A stretch of 64,000 nt of DNA from Microbacterium ginsengiterrae (GCF_014205075.1 NZ_JACHMU010000001.1:1-64000); one strand, 5' to 3'; shown: positions 35,942 to 49,215, counted from the stretch's first letter. Notes: generated by a model from the letters alone, not told the origin. Program-made: numbers and translations.

Positions 35942-37848
35942 CTATCCATTCCCGAGGTGGCTGTGGATGCTCTGGGCCAGGGCCGGCCCGATGCCGGGGA
36001 CCTCCTGGATCTGTTCGGACGTGGCACCCTTGAGTGCACTCACGGAGCCGAAGTGCTTGAGCAGCGCCTTGATGCGTGATGCCCCGAGCCCCGGCACCTC
36101 CTCCAGCACGGAGGAGATGTCCCGCCTGCGCCGCTTGCGCTGGTGGGTGATGGCGAACCGGTGCGCCTCGTCGCGGAGGCGCTGCAGCAGATAGAGCGAC
36201 TCGCTCGTGCGAGGCAGGATCACCGGGAAGTCCTCGCCCGGGAGCCACACCTCCTCGAGGCGCTTCGCGATGCCGCACAGCCCGATCTCGGTGTGTCCGG
36301 AGTCGCGCAGCGCTCGAGCCGCCGCTTCGACCTGCGGCTTCCCACCGTCGACGAGGAGCAGCTGCGGCGGGTAGGCGAAGCGCGGCTTCTTGCGCGTGGT
36401 GACGACCTCGGCGTCGGTCGCCAGCGGATCGGTGACGACCTCGCTGTCCGGCTCGCGCTCCTCCTCCGGCCGATCGAGATATGCGAGGCGGCGCATGAGC
36501 ACCTGGTACATCGAGTCGGTGTCGTCTGTCGTCTCCGCGATGTTGAACGACCTGTACTGGTCCTTGCGCGGAAGCCCGTCCTCGAACACCACCATCGAGG
36601 CGACGACGTTGGTGCCGCCCAGATGAGAGATGTCGAAGCATTCGATGCGCAGCGGGGCCTCGCTCAGGTCGAGCGCCTCCTGTAGATCGGTGAGGGCCTG
36701 AGTGCGTGCGACATAGTCGCTCGTGCGGCGGGTCTTGTGACGGATCAGCGCCTGTTGCGCGTTCAGTGTCGCGGTGCGCATGAGGTCGGCACGCTGGCCC
36801 CGCTGCGCCACGGCGATCTCGACGCGCTTGCCGCGGCGCTCTCTCAGCCAGACTTCGAGGTCGGCCGCGGCGTCCGGCAGATGCGGCACGAGGATGCGAC
36901 GTGGGATGTCCACTCCGTCTCCGTAGGCGCGTTGCAGGACCTGGTCGACGAGGTCGGCGCCGGAGATGTCGATCTCCTTCTCGATGGTCGTGGCCCTGAC
37001 GCCGCGGATGCGTCCGCCGCGGATCGTGAACTGCTGCACGGCGGCAGCCAACTCGTCCTCTGCGATGCCGAAGAGATCGGCGTCCTCGTCGGCGGGCAGC
37101 ACCAGCGCGCTCTTGCCGAGCACGGCGTCGATCGAGATGATCTGATCGCGGTACCGCGCAGCCGCCTCGTAGTCCATCGCGGCCGATGCCGCGCGCATGC
37201 GCGCGGTGAGCTCCTTCTTGAAGCGCTCGTCGCCGCCCGCCATGAACGCGACGAAGTCGTTCACGATGGCCCGGTGCTCTTCGATGGTCACCTTCATCGA
37301 GCACGGTCCGCCGCACTTGCCGATCTGACCGGGGAAGCACGGCCTGCCGGTGGCCATCGCGCGCTTGTAACTGGCATCACTGCACGTGCGGATCGGGAAC
37401 GCCTTGATCATCAGGTCGATGGTCTCGTGGACGGCCCACACCTTCGGGTACGGACCGAAGTACCGCGCACCGGGGATCTTCCTGTTTCGCGTGACCATCA
37501 CCCGAGGCGCCTCGTCACCGAGGGTGACCGCCATGAACGGGTAGGACTTGTCGTCCTTGTACCGGACGTTGAACGGCGGATCGAACTCCTTGATCCACAT
37601 GTACTCCAACTGCAGGGAGTCCACGTCGGTGGGCACGACCGTCCACTCCACGGACGACGCCGTGGTCACCATCCGCCTCGTGCGCTCGTGCAGGGTGCGA
37701 AGCGGCGCGAAGTAGTTCGACAGGCGCTGGCGCAGGTTCTTCGCCTTGCCGACGTACAGCACCCGCCCCTGAGCGTCGAGGAACCGATAGACCCCCGGTG
37801 CCGTGGGGATCTCACCCTGCGCCGGCTTGTACGGAAGCACGTTGGCCA

Positions 37849-37849
<1 letters not shown>
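35942..37849 (-). CDS. uvrC: Excinuclease ABC subunit C
   Basis: Makes the two incisions in nucleotide excision repair. The 635 residues comprise the GIY-YIG nuclease domain ([20 protein letters not shown]), a Cys cluster ([19 protein letters not shown]), a UVR motif, the RNase H-like second nuclease ([20 protein letters not shown]), and two C-terminal helix-hairpin-helix motifs ([30 protein letters not shown]). Its ATG overlaps the uvrA stop (TGATG), so uvrA-uvrC are coupled. Confidence 0.97.
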
Positions 37850-40737
<2,888 letters not shown>

Positions 40738-40783
40738 CGAACAAGTCTACGAGGGACCACGGACATCGGCCCTGGGACGACGT

Positions 40784-41311
40784 TCAGACTCCGCGGGAGC
40801 GACCGAGGATGCGACGCACGAGGAAGATCGCGAACACCGCGAGAGCCGCCGCGCCCACCAGCGCCGCGGCGGGGACGGCGGTCGTGTCGAGCGCGTGCAG
40901 CCACAACGCTGCAAACGTCATCGGCTGCGCCACCAGCTGCACGACGACGAAACGGCGCAGTGTCGGGCGCAGCGCAGCGAGGACGACCGGCCCCCGCCAC
41001 GGGACCGCCGGGAGGACGCACGAGAGCACATGCAGGAGATGCACCGCGAGTACGGCGAGCATGCTCTGCCACGGTTCCGGCTCGACGAGCAGCAGGCCGA
41101 CGGCCAGGCACGCGATCGCCAGCCATCCGGCGAACGTCTGCGGGAACAGCATCCCGATCACCGCCGCGACGATCACCGCGATCTGCCATCCGAGAACCGG
41201 CAGGAGCAGGGCGGCGAGCGTCGCGACGATCGGCAGAAGCAGGTGCATGACGGCGCCGGGGATCGCCGGTCCGGTGCGGATGCCGTCGTCGGCCCGCCGG
41301 GCGATCCTCAT
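40784..41311 (-). CDS. Integral membrane protein of the MoxR/DUF58 operon
   Basis: A 175-residue protein with four to five hydrophobic segments ([46 protein letters not shown], and a last one near the C-terminus [13 protein letters not shown]). No family recognised. Its ATG overlaps the stop of the DUF58 gene (ATGA), so it is the last gene of that five-gene unit. It ends 46 bases before uvrA starts, in the same direction. Confidence 0.75.
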   Translation of the reverse strand: MRIARRADDGIRTGPAIPGAVMHLLLPIVATLAALLLPVLGWQIAVIVAAVIGMLFPQTFAGWLAIACLAVGLLLVEPEPWQSMLAVLAVHLLHVLSCVLPAVPWRGPVVLAALRPTLRRFVVVQLVAQPMTFAALWLHALDTTAVPAAALVGAAALAVFAIFLVRRILGRSRGV

Positions 41312-42573
41312 CGCCGAGCCCTCGCTGCGGCGTCGAGCTCGGTGGCCGGGTCATCCCGCCAGGTCACGACGTCGATGTCGGCGCTGCGCAGGTCGTGCAG
41401 CACGTCCTCGCGCTCCGCGAGTACCGTGCGCAGGGCCAGCCGCTGTTCCGGACTGAGCCGTCGTGTCTCCAATGATGGCAGGACGTCGACGGCGACGACG
41501 GCATGACCCGCCGCACGCCACGCCAGTGCAGCATCGGCGGCGGCGCCGTCGAAGAACGTCGACAGCACGAAGACCGCCGAGCCGTGCGGCACCGGCGGCG
41601 TCCGTCGGAATCGGGCATCCTCGCCGGCCTGACCTGTCGCGGCGATCGCCGCTTCCACCTTCGCGAGGTGTTTCCGCCCTGCGCCGCTTCGCACGGATCT
41701 GCCACCATGGGTCAGCACGTGCAGGGCCACCCTGTCCCCTGCGGCGACGGCGCTCACCGCGATCGACCTGGCGGCGAGCCGCGCGAGATCGAGCGATGTC
41801 GTCCCGCTGCGTTCGAGATCGCCGCTCCCCCAGGTCGCCACCACCTCGCCGAGATCATCAGCGGTGTCGATGGCGATCACCATGGTCGCGTCGCTCAGCG
41901 TGTCGGTGCGGCGGACGAGCAGCTCTCCGCGATTGCGCGCCACGCGTGCCGTCGCCCGCCAGTCGACACGCCGGAGCTCATCGCCCGGGACGAACGGGTG
42001 GATGTCGCGGAAGTCCCCGCCCTGCCCGAGGCGCCGCCCCTGGTGCCCGCCCTGCATCCCGGTGAGGCGGCGGGACAGCGGGAGGTGGCGCAGCACGGTC
42101 AGCCCCGGCGCGACGTGGCGCGTCGCGCGCACGAGAGGGGACGGGGTCTCGAGGATGCTGCCGTCCATGGAGATCCCTCGCCCGGAGGCGGTCACGGCGT
42201 TCACCGGCCCCGAGTGCAGCGAGCGGCTCCATGCGATCACCGGGGAGCCATTCGTCGGCACGATGAGACGACGCGTCCGGCGCTCGGACTGCACCATCAC
42301 CAGTTGCGCCATCTCGGCATCACCTGTCACGCGCACGGCGGTCTCGCGCCGGTCGGCGTTCCCCGCCGCCGGCACGTCCTCGAGCTCGACGGCGACCGGG
42401 GTCGCCGTCGGTGCCCGCAGCATCCCCCACACCGTGAGGAGCGCAAACGGCAGTCCCAGCGCGACGATGTCGGGACGCGAGAACACCAGCCCGGCGATAC
42501 CGAAGGCGATCGCCGCGATGAGACCGAGGACGAATCCCGGCCCCCACCGTTCACGCGCCGGGTTCTCCGTCAC
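41308..42573 (-). CDS. DUF58 domain protein
   Basis: A 421-residue membrane-anchored protein with two N-terminal hydrophobic segments ([19 protein letters not shown] and [17 protein letters not shown]), an extended beta region, then the DUF58 motif [22 protein letters not shown] and a von Willebrand A-like fold with the MIDAS-type start VIAIDTADD. It starts at a GTG that overlaps the MoxR stop (GTGA). DUF58 and MoxR ATPases are regularly encoded together; the pair probably acts in envelope protein maturation or metal insertion, not proven here. Confidence 0.85.
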   Translation of the reverse strand: MTENPARERWGPGFVLGLIAAIAFGIAGLVFSRPDIVALGLPFALLTVWGMLRAPTATPVAVELEDVPAAGNADRRETAVRVTGDAEMAQLVMVQSERRTRRLIVPTNGSPVIAWSRSLHSGPVNAVTASGRGISMDGSILETPSPLVRATRHVAPGLTVLRHLPLSRRLTGMQGGHQGRRLGQGGDFRDIHPFVPGDELRRVDWRATARVARNRGELLVRRTDTLSDATMVIAIDTADDLGEVVATWGSGDLERSGTTSLDLARLAARSIAVSAVAAGDRVALHVLTHGGRSVRSGAGRKHLAKVEAAIAATGQAGEDARFRRTPPVPHGSAVFVLSTFFDGAAADAALAWRAAGHAVVAVDVLPSLETRRLSPEQRLALRTVLAEREDVLHDLRSADIDVVTWRDDPATELDAAARARR

Positions 42574-43535
42574 GCCGGCGCACTCACCGTCGGGGGGACC
42601 GCGACGCGGCCGACGACCCCTGCGACGATCTGGTCCGCGCTGATGCCCTGCGCCCAGGCCTGCGGTGTCAGGGTGAGGCGATGTGCGAGCACCGGTACGG
42701 CGATCCGTTTGATGTCGTCCGGCCGCACGAAATCGCGACCGTCCAGAGCGGCGAGCGCTCTTCCGAGAAGGAGAAGACCCAAGGACCCGCGCGGCGACGC
42801 ACCGACGGCGACGTTCTGGGCGCGCCTGGTCTCTCTCGTGATCTCGACGCAGTACCGGGCGATGTCCGGGTGGACGTGGATCGCCTCCACCGCCTGCTGA
42901 AGCTCCACCAGACGTTGCGCGTCGATCACCGGCGCGACGTGGGCTGCCGCCCGTCTGCGCTCCATCCGGTTGAGCAGGATCTGCGCCTCCCCGTCCGCCT
43001 CGGGGTATCCGACCGACAGCCGCACCATGAAGCGATCGAGCTGGGCTTCGGGGAGCGCATACGTCCCCTCGTACTCGATGGGGTTCGACGTCGCGATGAC
43101 GTGGAAGGGAGCGGGCAGCGGAAAGCTGTTGCCCTCCACCGTGACCTGCCCCTCGGCCATCGCCTCCAGCATGGCGGACTGGGTCTTCGGCGTCGTGCGG
43201 TTGATCTCGTCGGCGAGCAGCAGACCGGTGAAGATCGGGCCGGGCCGGAACACGAACTCCCCGGTGTCGGGGGCGTACACGTATGATCCGGTCACGTCGC
43301 CGGGAAGCATGTCCGGCGTGCACTGCAGGCGTCGGAAACCGAGCCCGAGCGCGGACGCCAGGCTGCGCGCCGCGAGCGTCTTGCCGAGCCCGGGGACGTC
43401 CTCGAACAGCACATGGCCGCCGGCGAGGACGGTGGCAAGCGCGATCTCCACGGGATCGTCCATGCCGACGACGACCGTGCGGACGGCAGCGAGGATCTGC
43501 GCGCCGGTGTCGGCGATCGAGGTGTTCTGCGTCAT
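42570..43535 (-). CDS. MoxR-family AAA+ ATPase
   Basis: A 321-residue AAA+ chaperone-like ATPase. Walker A FEDVPGLGKT (about residues 44-53), Walker B LLLADEINR, sensor 1 region HVIATSNPIEYEG, and the C-terminal lid with ASPRGSLGLLLLGRA. Start at MTQNTSIADTGAQI. Neighbours are the DUF58 and DUF4129 genes, the standard MoxR partners. Its ATG overlaps the stop of the 156-residue membrane protein gene (ATGA). Confidence 0.92.
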   Translation of the reverse strand: MTQNTSIADTGAQILAAVRTVVVGMDDPVEIALATVLAGGHVLFEDVPGLGKTLAARSLASALGLGFRRLQCTPDMLPGDVTGSYVYAPDTGEFVFRPGPIFTGLLLADEINRTTPKTQSAMLEAMAEGQVTVEGNSFPLPAPFHVIATSNPIEYEGTYALPEAQLDRFMVRLSVGYPEADGEAQILLNRMERRRAAAHVAPVIDAQRLVELQQAVEAIHVHPDIARYCVEITRETRRAQNVAVGASPRGSLGLLLLGRALAALDGRDFVRPDDIKRIAVPVLAHRLTLTPQAWAQGISADQIVAGVVGRVAVPPTVSAPA

Positions 43536-44002
43536 TGCTTCTCCTTCGTCGGCGAGAGCCGGTCGATGGCATCGAGCGCGCGTTCGATGTCGGTTCTGTG
43601 CGTGCCCTGCCCGGTGAGTCGGTCCCAGAGACCGGCGCCGATGAGCGCGTCGATCTGTGCGCGATCGGCGGGGTCTTCGGTGTCGAGTCCTCGTCGCAGG
43701 AGGCGGTGCCGCAGGATGCCGCGTACGCGCCGCGTGATGATGTCCCCTACCGCCCCGGTACGCGGGTTGATCGACCATGCCATGCGCGCGACCGCGGTCC
43801 CCCGCTTCTCCGGACCGGACGGGAGCACCACGGCATCCGTGCGGGCATCGTCGGGGATGACGAGCTGGGAGCAGAGCACGACGACGCCGGCGAGGACGCC
43901 CCACGCCACCGCGAAGACCTCTTCGACGCCGACGACGAGCCAGAGCAGGGCCGCGACGACGATGGCGACCACCACGGCGGCGGTTGTGCGTCCGCGGGTC
44001 AT
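43532..44002 (-). CDS. Small membrane protein of the MoxR operon
   Basis: A 156-residue protein: MTRGRTTAAVVVAIVVAALL opens a double hydrophobic segment (about 8-50) followed by a soluble C-terminal half (WSINPRTGAVGDIITRRVRGIL...). No family recognised by name, though proteins of this shape recur between DUF4129 and MoxR genes in actinobacteria. ATGA overlaps on both sides tie it to the operon. Confidence 0.75.
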   Translation of the reverse strand: MTRGRTTAAVVVAIVVAALLWLVVGVEEVFAVAWGVLAGVVVLCSQLVIPDDARTDAVVLPSGPEKRGTAVARMAWSINPRTGAVGDIITRRVRGILRHRLLRRGLDTEDPADRAQIDALIGAGLWDRLTGQGTHRTDIERALDAIDRLSPTKEKQ

Positions 44003-44727
44003 CGCCAGCCCTCCTCGATCATCCGGAGCGCGCTGCGCGCCGCCGCGCGGTCGTCTTCGCCGGACGCATGTCCGCCGAAGCGGATCTGTTCGTACAGTCG
44101 CAACAGCGAGGTCGCCGCATCGGTGATGCCCTCGCGACGGGTGATGATGCGCAACGTGAACTCCGCCGGAGTCTCGCTCCGACCTCGGACGAGGCCGGCA
44201 TCGGCCGCGCTCTCCTCCAAGCCCACCCACGCGGCGATGATCGCGTCATGCGGATCGGCGCGTTCGTCGATGATCCGGAGCGCACCCGCGATGCCGCGGC
44301 GGATCACCGGCGCGGCAGCGTCCGCCTCCCGAGGGGCCTCCGTCGACACCGTCTCCGCACCCACCTCGGCCGTGTCGCGACGGCGGTGAGGGCGATCGCG
44401 CCACATGCGCATGAGCGCCCGCACGAGCAGGGTCGCGAGCAGCGCGACCACGGCTGCACCGAGCAGGAGGAAGATCACGCCGAGGATCGCCCCGACGACA
44501 TCGTTCGACGGTTCGGGCAGGGGCATCGGCGTGGCGAGCGGCGACGCGGCCTCGTCCGGGAGCACGACGGGGGCCGGCGTCGAGGAGAGGAAGTCGGCGG
44601 GGGTCAGCGTCGGCGTGCCCTGCACGGACGCCGCGAGCATCACGGCTCCGAACGCTGCGAGGATGCCGACGGCCAGCGACACTCGTCCTCCCCGTCGTTC
44701 GCGCAGGAACGGCGGCGACGTCGACAT
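43999..44727 (-). CDS. DUF4129 domain membrane protein
   Basis: A 242-residue protein. An N-terminal membrane segment (VSLAVGILAAFGAVMLAA) and a second (AILGVIFLLLGAAVVALLATLLV) surround an extracytoplasmic Pro-rich loop; the C-terminal cytoplasmic domain (AIIAAWVGLEESAADAGL, then SETPAEFTLRI) is DUF4129, a transglutaminase-associated domain. It is the first gene of the five-gene MoxR/DUF58 operon. Confidence 0.85.
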   Translation of the reverse strand: MSTSPPFLRERRGGRVSLAVGILAAFGAVMLAASVQGTPTLTPADFLSSTPAPVVLPDEAASPLATPMPLPEPSNDVVGAILGVIFLLLGAAVVALLATLLVRALMRMWRDRPHRRRDTAEVGAETVSTEAPREADAAAPVIRRGIAGALRIIDERADPHDAIIAAWVGLEESAADAGLVRGRSETPAEFTLRIITRREGITDAATSLLRLYEQIRFGGHASGEDDRAAARSALRMIEEGWR

Positions 44728-44753
44728 CCCCTCACCCTATGCGGGCGAGTCGA

Positions 44754-45191
44754 TCAGACGGCGGCGCGACCTGCGAATGGGGACAAACCGTCCCGGAGCG
44801 CAGCGATCTGATCGATGTCCATGCCCACCGCGACCATCACCTGGCGAGGGACGTCGAGCGCTCGCTCACGCAGCTGCACGCCCGCTTCAGTCAGCCTGAT
44901 CTCGAGTCGCCGCTCGTCCGCGCTGCTGCGCTCGCGAGCGATGAGCCCTTCTTTCTCGAGGCGCTTCACCAGCGGCGACGCCGTCGCGGGGTCCAGTGCG
45001 AGATCGACGGCGAGGTCGTTCAGCGTCCGCGGCGATCGTTCCCAGAGCGCGAGCATCACGAGGTACTGCGGATGGGTGAGCCCGAGCGGTTCCAGGATCG
45101 GCCGGTAGATGGCCACGACGTTGCGCGCTGCGGTGACGAGGGCGAAGCACAGCTGGTTCTCGAGCCTGAGCATGTCATGAGCATCAACCAC
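44754..45191 (-). CDS. OhrR-like MarR-family peroxide-sensing regulator
   Basis: A 145-residue winged-helix dimer. LENQLCFALVTAARNV and RPILEPLGLTHPQYLVMLALWE match OhrR closely; with the GTG at 45191 as start the redox Cys is residue 15, exactly as in B. subtilis OhrR. The Tyr that hydrogen-bonds this Cys is retained (IYRPIL) while the other is Val. The GTG is six bases after TACGAT, again leaderless; a GTG at 45206 is the alternative. Facing it is a small zinc-ribbon gene, with overlapping ACTAA/TTAGT palindromes in between. No ohr gene is in the window. Confidence 0.85.
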   Translation of the reverse strand: MVDAHDMLRLENQLCFALVTAARNVVAIYRPILEPLGLTHPQYLVMLALWERSPRTLNDLAVDLALDPATASPLVKRLEKEGLIARERSSADERRLEIRLTEAGVQLRERALDVPRQVMVAVGMDIDQIAALRDGLSPFAGRAAV

Positions 45192-45208
45192 GCCACGATC
45201 GTACACGC

Positions 45209-45228
45209 ACTAATCGTTAGTACACTAA
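45209..45228. promoter_or_regulatory. Overlapping palindromic operators between divergent genes
   Basis: ACTAA-tcg-TTAGT (45209-45221) and TTAGT-ac-ACTAA (45217-45228) share the middle half-site. The plus-strand -10 TACACT (45221-45226) of the 81-residue gene lies inside the second palindrome, and the array abuts the regulator's own promoter. Binding should shut both directions. Confidence 0.75.
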
Positions 45229-45233
45229 TAGTC

Positions 45234-45479
45234 ATGGAGAATCCTTCAGAACGAGTGCCACTGCGGACGCGCATCCGCGAAGCCGGCGGGCTGTACCGGT
45301 GGTTCAACACGAACCTCGTCCGTCTCGCAGGTCCCGCCGCGGTCGGCCCGTACGAGTCCACTCCTCCCCCGACCGCTGCGCAGCGCGCCGAGCGCGCATG
45401 TCCGCTGTGCGGTCAGCCGATGACGGCCCACGAGATCGATCGCAGCGGCCCGAAGCCGCTCATGCACTGCCCCTCCTGA
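45234..45479 (+). CDS. Small protein with a C-terminal zinc-ribbon-like Cys pair
   Basis: An 81-residue protein (MENPSERVPLRTRIREAGGL...). The C-terminus carries CPLCGQPMTAHEID and ends MHCPS, giving three Cys plus two His that could hold one zinc. The N-terminal half is basic with LYRWFNTNLVRLAGPA. No family recognised. The ATG is seven bases after TACACT with no ribosome site. It is divergent from the OhrR-like regulator and shares its operator, so it is a likely target of that peroxide switch. Confidence 0.7.
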   Translation: MENPSERVPLRTRIREAGGLYRWFNTNLVRLAGPAAVGPYESTPPPTAAQRAERACPLCGQPMTAHEIDRSGPKPLMHCPS

Positions 45480-45528
45480 ACCGCGCGACACCGCGCGACG
45501 CGGCCGGGTCGACGGCGAACCGGCGTGT

Positions 45529-45855
45529 TCAGGCAGCCGCGCTCTCCCGCGCGGCATCGATCCAGAACATCAACGCCTCGTCGTCGTCGAGCACCGTGGG
45601 CGCAACGTCCAACCAACTCGGCCCCATCGACTTCGCCCCCATGACGGCGACCGCCACACCCGGTTCGGTCAGCAGTGTCGTCCCGCGCTCCGGCGTCACG
45701 CGCACGAGCAGCACGGCCCCAGCCCTGACACCGACGAGGATGCGTCCGTCGAGCAGAAACGCGCGTGTGCCGAACATGCGCTTCTCCTCGAGCCCCGGTT
45801 CGGACATGAGGAGCGCACGAACCCGATCCGCCATCTCCGCAGCCGCAGCGTCCAT
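45529..45855 (-). CDS. TfoX N-terminal domain protein
   Basis: A 108-residue single-domain protein with EEKRMFGTRAFLLDGRILVGV and a C-terminal helix, matching the TfoX_N family. Full TfoX regulates competence in Proteobacteria; isolated N-domains in actinobacteria have no known function. It starts eight bases after uvrB and is probably co-transcribed with it. Confidence 0.85.
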   Translation of the reverse strand: MDAAAAEMADRVRALLMSEPGLEEKRMFGTRAFLLDGRILVGVRAGAVLLVRVTPERGTTLLTEPGVAVAVMGAKSMGPSWLDVAPTVLDDDEALMFWIDAARESAAA

Positions 45856-45863
45856 GATCGTGG

Positions 45864-47939
45864 TCAGGCGTGGCCGGCCCGCTCCATCGCCCGCAGTTCC
45901 TTCTTGAGATCCTGCACCTCGTCGCGCAGTCGGCCGGCGAGCTCGAACTTCAGCTCGTCCGCGGCGGCGAGCATCTGGGCGGAGAGATCCTCGATCGTCG
46001 CCTGGAGCTGCTGAGCGCCCTCGGCGGCGATGCCGTCGCGACGGAGCTGAGGCGTCGGGCTCTTCCCCTTGCCGGACTTCGTCCGCCCCTTGCCCCGCAG
46101 CAGCTCCTGCGTGTCGGACGCCTCCCTGTTCAGGGCGTCGGTGATGTCGGCGATCCGCTTGCGCAGCGGCTGCGGGTCGACGCCGTGCTCCTTGTTGTAC
46201 GCGATCTGCTTGTCGCGTCGACGCTCGGTCTCCTCGATCGCCTTCGCCATCGAATCGGTCATGTTGTCCGCGTACATGTGCACTTCACCCGAGACGTTTC
46301 GTGCCGCACGGCCGATCGTCTGGATGAGCGAGGTCCCCGATCGCAGGAAACCCTCCTTGTCGGCATCCAGGATGGCCACAAGTGACACCTCGGGAAGGTC
46401 GAGACCCTCTCGGAGCAGGTTGATGCCGACGAGGACGTCGTAGACACCGGAGCGCAGCTCGCTGAGCAGCTCCACCCGGCGCAGGGTGTCGACGTCGGAG
46501 TGCAGGTACCGCACCCGGACACCGTGCTCGCCGAGAAAGTCGGTGAGCTCCTCGGCCATCTTCTTCGTCAGCGTCGTCACGAGCACACGCTCGTCGCGCT
46601 CGACACGGACGCGGATCTCCTCGAGCAGATCATCGATCTGCCCCTTGGAGGGCTTGACGATGATCTGCGGGTCGACGAGTCCGGTGGGGCGGATGATCTG
46701 CTCCACCACGCCGTCGGCGATGCCCATCTCGTACTTCCCCGGTGTCGCCGACAGATACACCGTCTGACCGATCCGGTTCTTGAACTCGTCGAAGCGCAGT
46801 GGCCTGTTGTCCATCGCGCTGGGCAGTCGGAAGCCGTGGTCGACGAGCGTCCGCTTACGCGACGCGTCTCCTTCGTACATCGCCCCGATCTGCGGCACCG
46901 TCACGTGCGACTCGTCGATGACGAGGAGGAAGTCATCGGGGAAGAAGTCCAGCAGCGTATGCGGCGGCTCGCCCGCGGCGCGCCCGTCGAGATGCCGCGA
47001 GTAGTTCTCGATGCCCGAACAGAAGCCCAGCTGCTGCAGCATCTCGAGGTCGAACGTCGTGCGCATGCGCAGACGCTGCGCCTCGAGGAGCTTGCCCTGA
47101 CGCTCGAACTCCTCGAGCCGCTGTGCGAGCTCGGCCTCGATCGTCCCGATCGCGCGCTGGACCACGTCGGTGCCGGCGACGTAGTGCGACGCGGGGAAGA
47201 TCGGCACGGCGTCGAGCTTCTCGATCACGTCTCCGGTGAGCGGGTGCAGGGAGTAGAGCCCCTCGATCTCGTCGCCGAACAGCTCGATGCGGATCGCGTG
47301 CTCCTCGTAGACCGGGATGATCTCGATCGTGTCGCCGCGGACCCGGAAGTTGCCGCGCGAGAAGTCCACGTCGTTGCGGTTGTACTGCATGGAGATGAAC
47401 TGTCTGATCAGCGCATCCCTGTCGTACCGCTCCCCCACCTGAAGTGCCACCATGGCGCGCAGGTACTCCTCCGGGGCACCGAGACCGTAGATGCAGGAGA
47501 CCGTGGACACGACGACGACGTCACGCCGACTGAGGAGGGAGTTCGTCGTGGAGTGACGCAGCCGCTCGACCTCGGCGTTGATCGACGAGTCCTTCTCGAT
47601 GAAGGTGTCCGTCTGGGGGACGTATGCCTCCGGCTGGTAGTAGTCGTAGTACGACACGAAGTATTCGACCGCGTTGTTCGGCATGAGATCGCGGAACTCG
47701 TTCGCCAACTGCGCCGCCAGCGTCTTGTTGTGCGCCATCACGAGCGTCGGCCGCTGCACCTGCTCGATCAGCCACGCCGTCGTCGCCGACTTTCCCGTAC
47801 CCGTGGCGCCGAGCAGCACGACGTCGGTCTCACCGGCATTGATGCGCGCCGCGAGGTCGGCGATCGCCTGGGGCTGGTCGCCCGCAGGCATGTACTCGCT
47901 GACCACCTCGAACGGACGGACGTTACGCGTGGTTTGCAT
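45864..47939 (-). CDS. uvrB: Excinuclease ABC subunit B
   Basis: Helicase-like damage-verification subunit. The 691 residues contain Walker A GATGTGKS (about 43-50), the beta-hairpin region [20 protein letters not shown], helicase motifs including [23 protein letters not shown], and the C-terminal UVR motif binding UvrC ([18 protein letters not shown]). Full length. The ATG is six bases after TACGCT (47951-47946). uvrA and uvrC are at 35.9-40.7 kb. Confidence 0.97.
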   Translation of the reverse strand: MQTTRNVRPFEVVSEYMPAGDQPQAIADLAARINAGETDVVLLGATGTGKSATTAWLIEQVQRPTLVMAHNKTLAAQLANEFRDLMPNNAVEYFVSYYDYYQPEAYVPQTDTFIEKDSSINAEVERLRHSTTNSLLSRRDVVVVSTVSCIYGLGAPEEYLRAMVALQVGERYDRDALIRQFISMQYNRNDVDFSRGNFRVRGDTIEIIPVYEEHAIRIELFGDEIEGLYSLHPLTGDVIEKLDAVPIFPASHYVAGTDVVQRAIGTIEAELAQRLEEFERQGKLLEAQRLRMRTTFDLEMLQQLGFCSGIENYSRHLDGRAAGEPPHTLLDFFPDDFLLVIDESHVTVPQIGAMYEGDASRKRTLVDHGFRLPSAMDNRPLRFDEFKNRIGQTVYLSATPGKYEMGIADGVVEQIIRPTGLVDPQIIVKPSKGQIDDLLEEIRVRVERDERVLVTTLTKKMAEELTDFLGEHGVRVRYLHSDVDTLRRVELLSELRSGVYDVLVGINLLREGLDLPEVSLVAILDADKEGFLRSGTSLIQTIGRAARNVSGEVHMYADNMTDSMAKAIEETERRRDKQIAYNKEHGVDPQPLRKRIADITDALNREASDTQELLRGKGRTKSGKGKSPTPQLRRDGIAAEGAQQLQATIEDLSAQMLAAADELKFELAGRLRDEVQDLKKELRAMERAGHA

Positions 47940-47987
47940 TCTTCCAGCGTAAGCGTCGCCACCGACATCGGGGCCGGTGATTCCCGG

Positions 47988-48587
47988 TCATACGGCCGTG
48001 AGACGGCTCCAGACCGCATCCGTCCGGGCGATCGTCTCGTCGATGGTGCCGGAGGTGTCGATCACGATGTCCGCGAGCGCGAGCCGCTTCTCGTCGGAGA
48101 CCTGTGCGTCGATCCGCTTCTGAGCGGCATCCGGTTCCATGCCCCGCAGCTCCACCAGTCGGCGGAGCCGCTCCGACGCGGGCGCGTGCGCCACCACGAT
48201 CGTGTCCCACGGATCGTCGACGCGCGCCTCGACGAGCAGCGGCACGTCGTAGACGACCACGGCCGCAGCATTCTCCGCGAACGCCGCGGCGAACCTCCGT
48301 GCCGACTCGGCCCTCACAGCGGGGTGCACGATCGCGTTCAACCGCTGGAGCGCCTCGTCGTCACCGAACACCCGCGTCCCGAGCGCCGCGCGGTCGAGCG
48401 CGCCGCTGTCGTCCAGCACATCCGGGCCGAACGCCTCGGCGATGTCGTCCAGCACCGGGGACCCCGGCGCCTGGACGTCGCGCACGATCTGGTCAGCGTC
48501 GACGACGATCGCACCGTGCTCCCGCAGGCGCCGGGCGATCGTCGACTTCCCGGAGGCGATGCCCCCGGTGAGGGCGATGAGTGGCAT
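47988..48587 (-). CDS. coaE: Dephospho-CoA kinase
   Basis: Last step of coenzyme A synthesis: phosphorylates dephospho-CoA. The 199 residues have the P-loop GGIASGKST (8-16), VVDADQIVRDVQAPGSP for the substrate site, and VVYDVPLLVEARVDD. Start chosen at MPLIALTGG; a CAGGAT box lies six bases upstream. Gene order CoA-binding protein, coaE, uvrB is on one strand with 46-48-base gaps. Confidence 0.95.
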   Translation of the reverse strand: MPLIALTGGIASGKSTIARRLREHGAIVVDADQIVRDVQAPGSPVLDDIAEAFGPDVLDDSGALDRAALGTRVFGDDEALQRLNAIVHPAVRAESARRFAAAFAENAAAVVVYDVPLLVEARVDDPWDTIVVAHAPASERLRRLVELRGMEPDAAQKRIDAQVSDEKRLALADIVIDTSGTIDETIARTDAVWSRLTAV

Positions 48588-48633
48588 GCGTCCATCCTGA
48601 CACGCGAGATGTGCCACGCCGGCCGCCGACGCC

Positions 48634-49215
48634 TCAGCGCGACAGCAGCTGCCGCTTCGAGCTGATCACGCCCGTGTCGAATCCGGCCAGGTGCAGTCCG
48701 CCGTGGAAGCGGGCGTGCTCGATCTTGATGCAGCGGTCCATGACGACCGACAACCCCGCCGTCTCGGCGATGGCCGCGGCCTCCTCGTTCCAGGAACCCA
48801 GCTGCAGCCACAGCGCGCCGGCGCCGATGTCGACGGCCTCCTGCGCGACACCGGGAAGGTCGTCGTGCTTGCGGAACACGTCGACGATGTCGGGCACGAC
48901 GGGCAGCTCGGCGAGCGAGGCATACGCCGGTCGGCCGAGGATCTCGTCCGCCATCGGATTCACGAAGTACACGTCGTACGGTGAGCTGGACAGCAGGTAC
49001 GTGGCGACGAAGTACGAGGCGCGCGCCGGATTGCTGGAGGCGCCGACGATCGCGACGGAACGGGATCGACGCAGCAGCGCGAATCGTTCCTGCTGGCCGG
49101 GTCCGGCCCAGGAACGACCGGGAGCCACGGCGACGGAGGCGCCGGGCAGCTCGCACGACACGGCCGCCGGCGCACTGACGGGTGGAGTGAACTCGCACGC
49201 ATCGTTCGTGGTCAT
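48634..49215 (-). CDS. CoA-binding (YccU-like) domain protein
   Basis: A 193-residue protein with a Rossmann-type CoA-binding domain: SVAIVGASSNPARASYFVATYLL, VYFVNPMADEILGRPAYASL, and the C-terminal GAGALWLQLGSWNEEAAAIAE plus MDRCIKIEHARFHGGLH. Members bind CoA; the biological role is unknown. The ATG overlaps the metY stop by four bases. It is frequently placed after metY in related genomes (from memory), and here it closes the sulfur operon. Confidence 0.85.
   Translation of the reverse strand: MTTNDACEFTPPVSAPAAVSCELPGASVAVAPGRSWAGPGQQERFALLRRSRSVAIVGASSNPARASYFVATYLLSSSPYDVYFVNPMADEILGRPAYASLAELPVVPDIVDVFRKHDDLPGVAQEAVDIGAGALWLQLGSWNEEAAAIAETAGLSVVMDRCIKIEHARFHGGLHLAGFDTGVISSKRQLLSR

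Noticed and set aside
46500..48665. 721-codon plus-strand frame opposite uvrB and coaE
   Set aside because: Shadow of strongly supported minus-strand genes; it has no ribosome site and is Arg/Val/His-rich noise.
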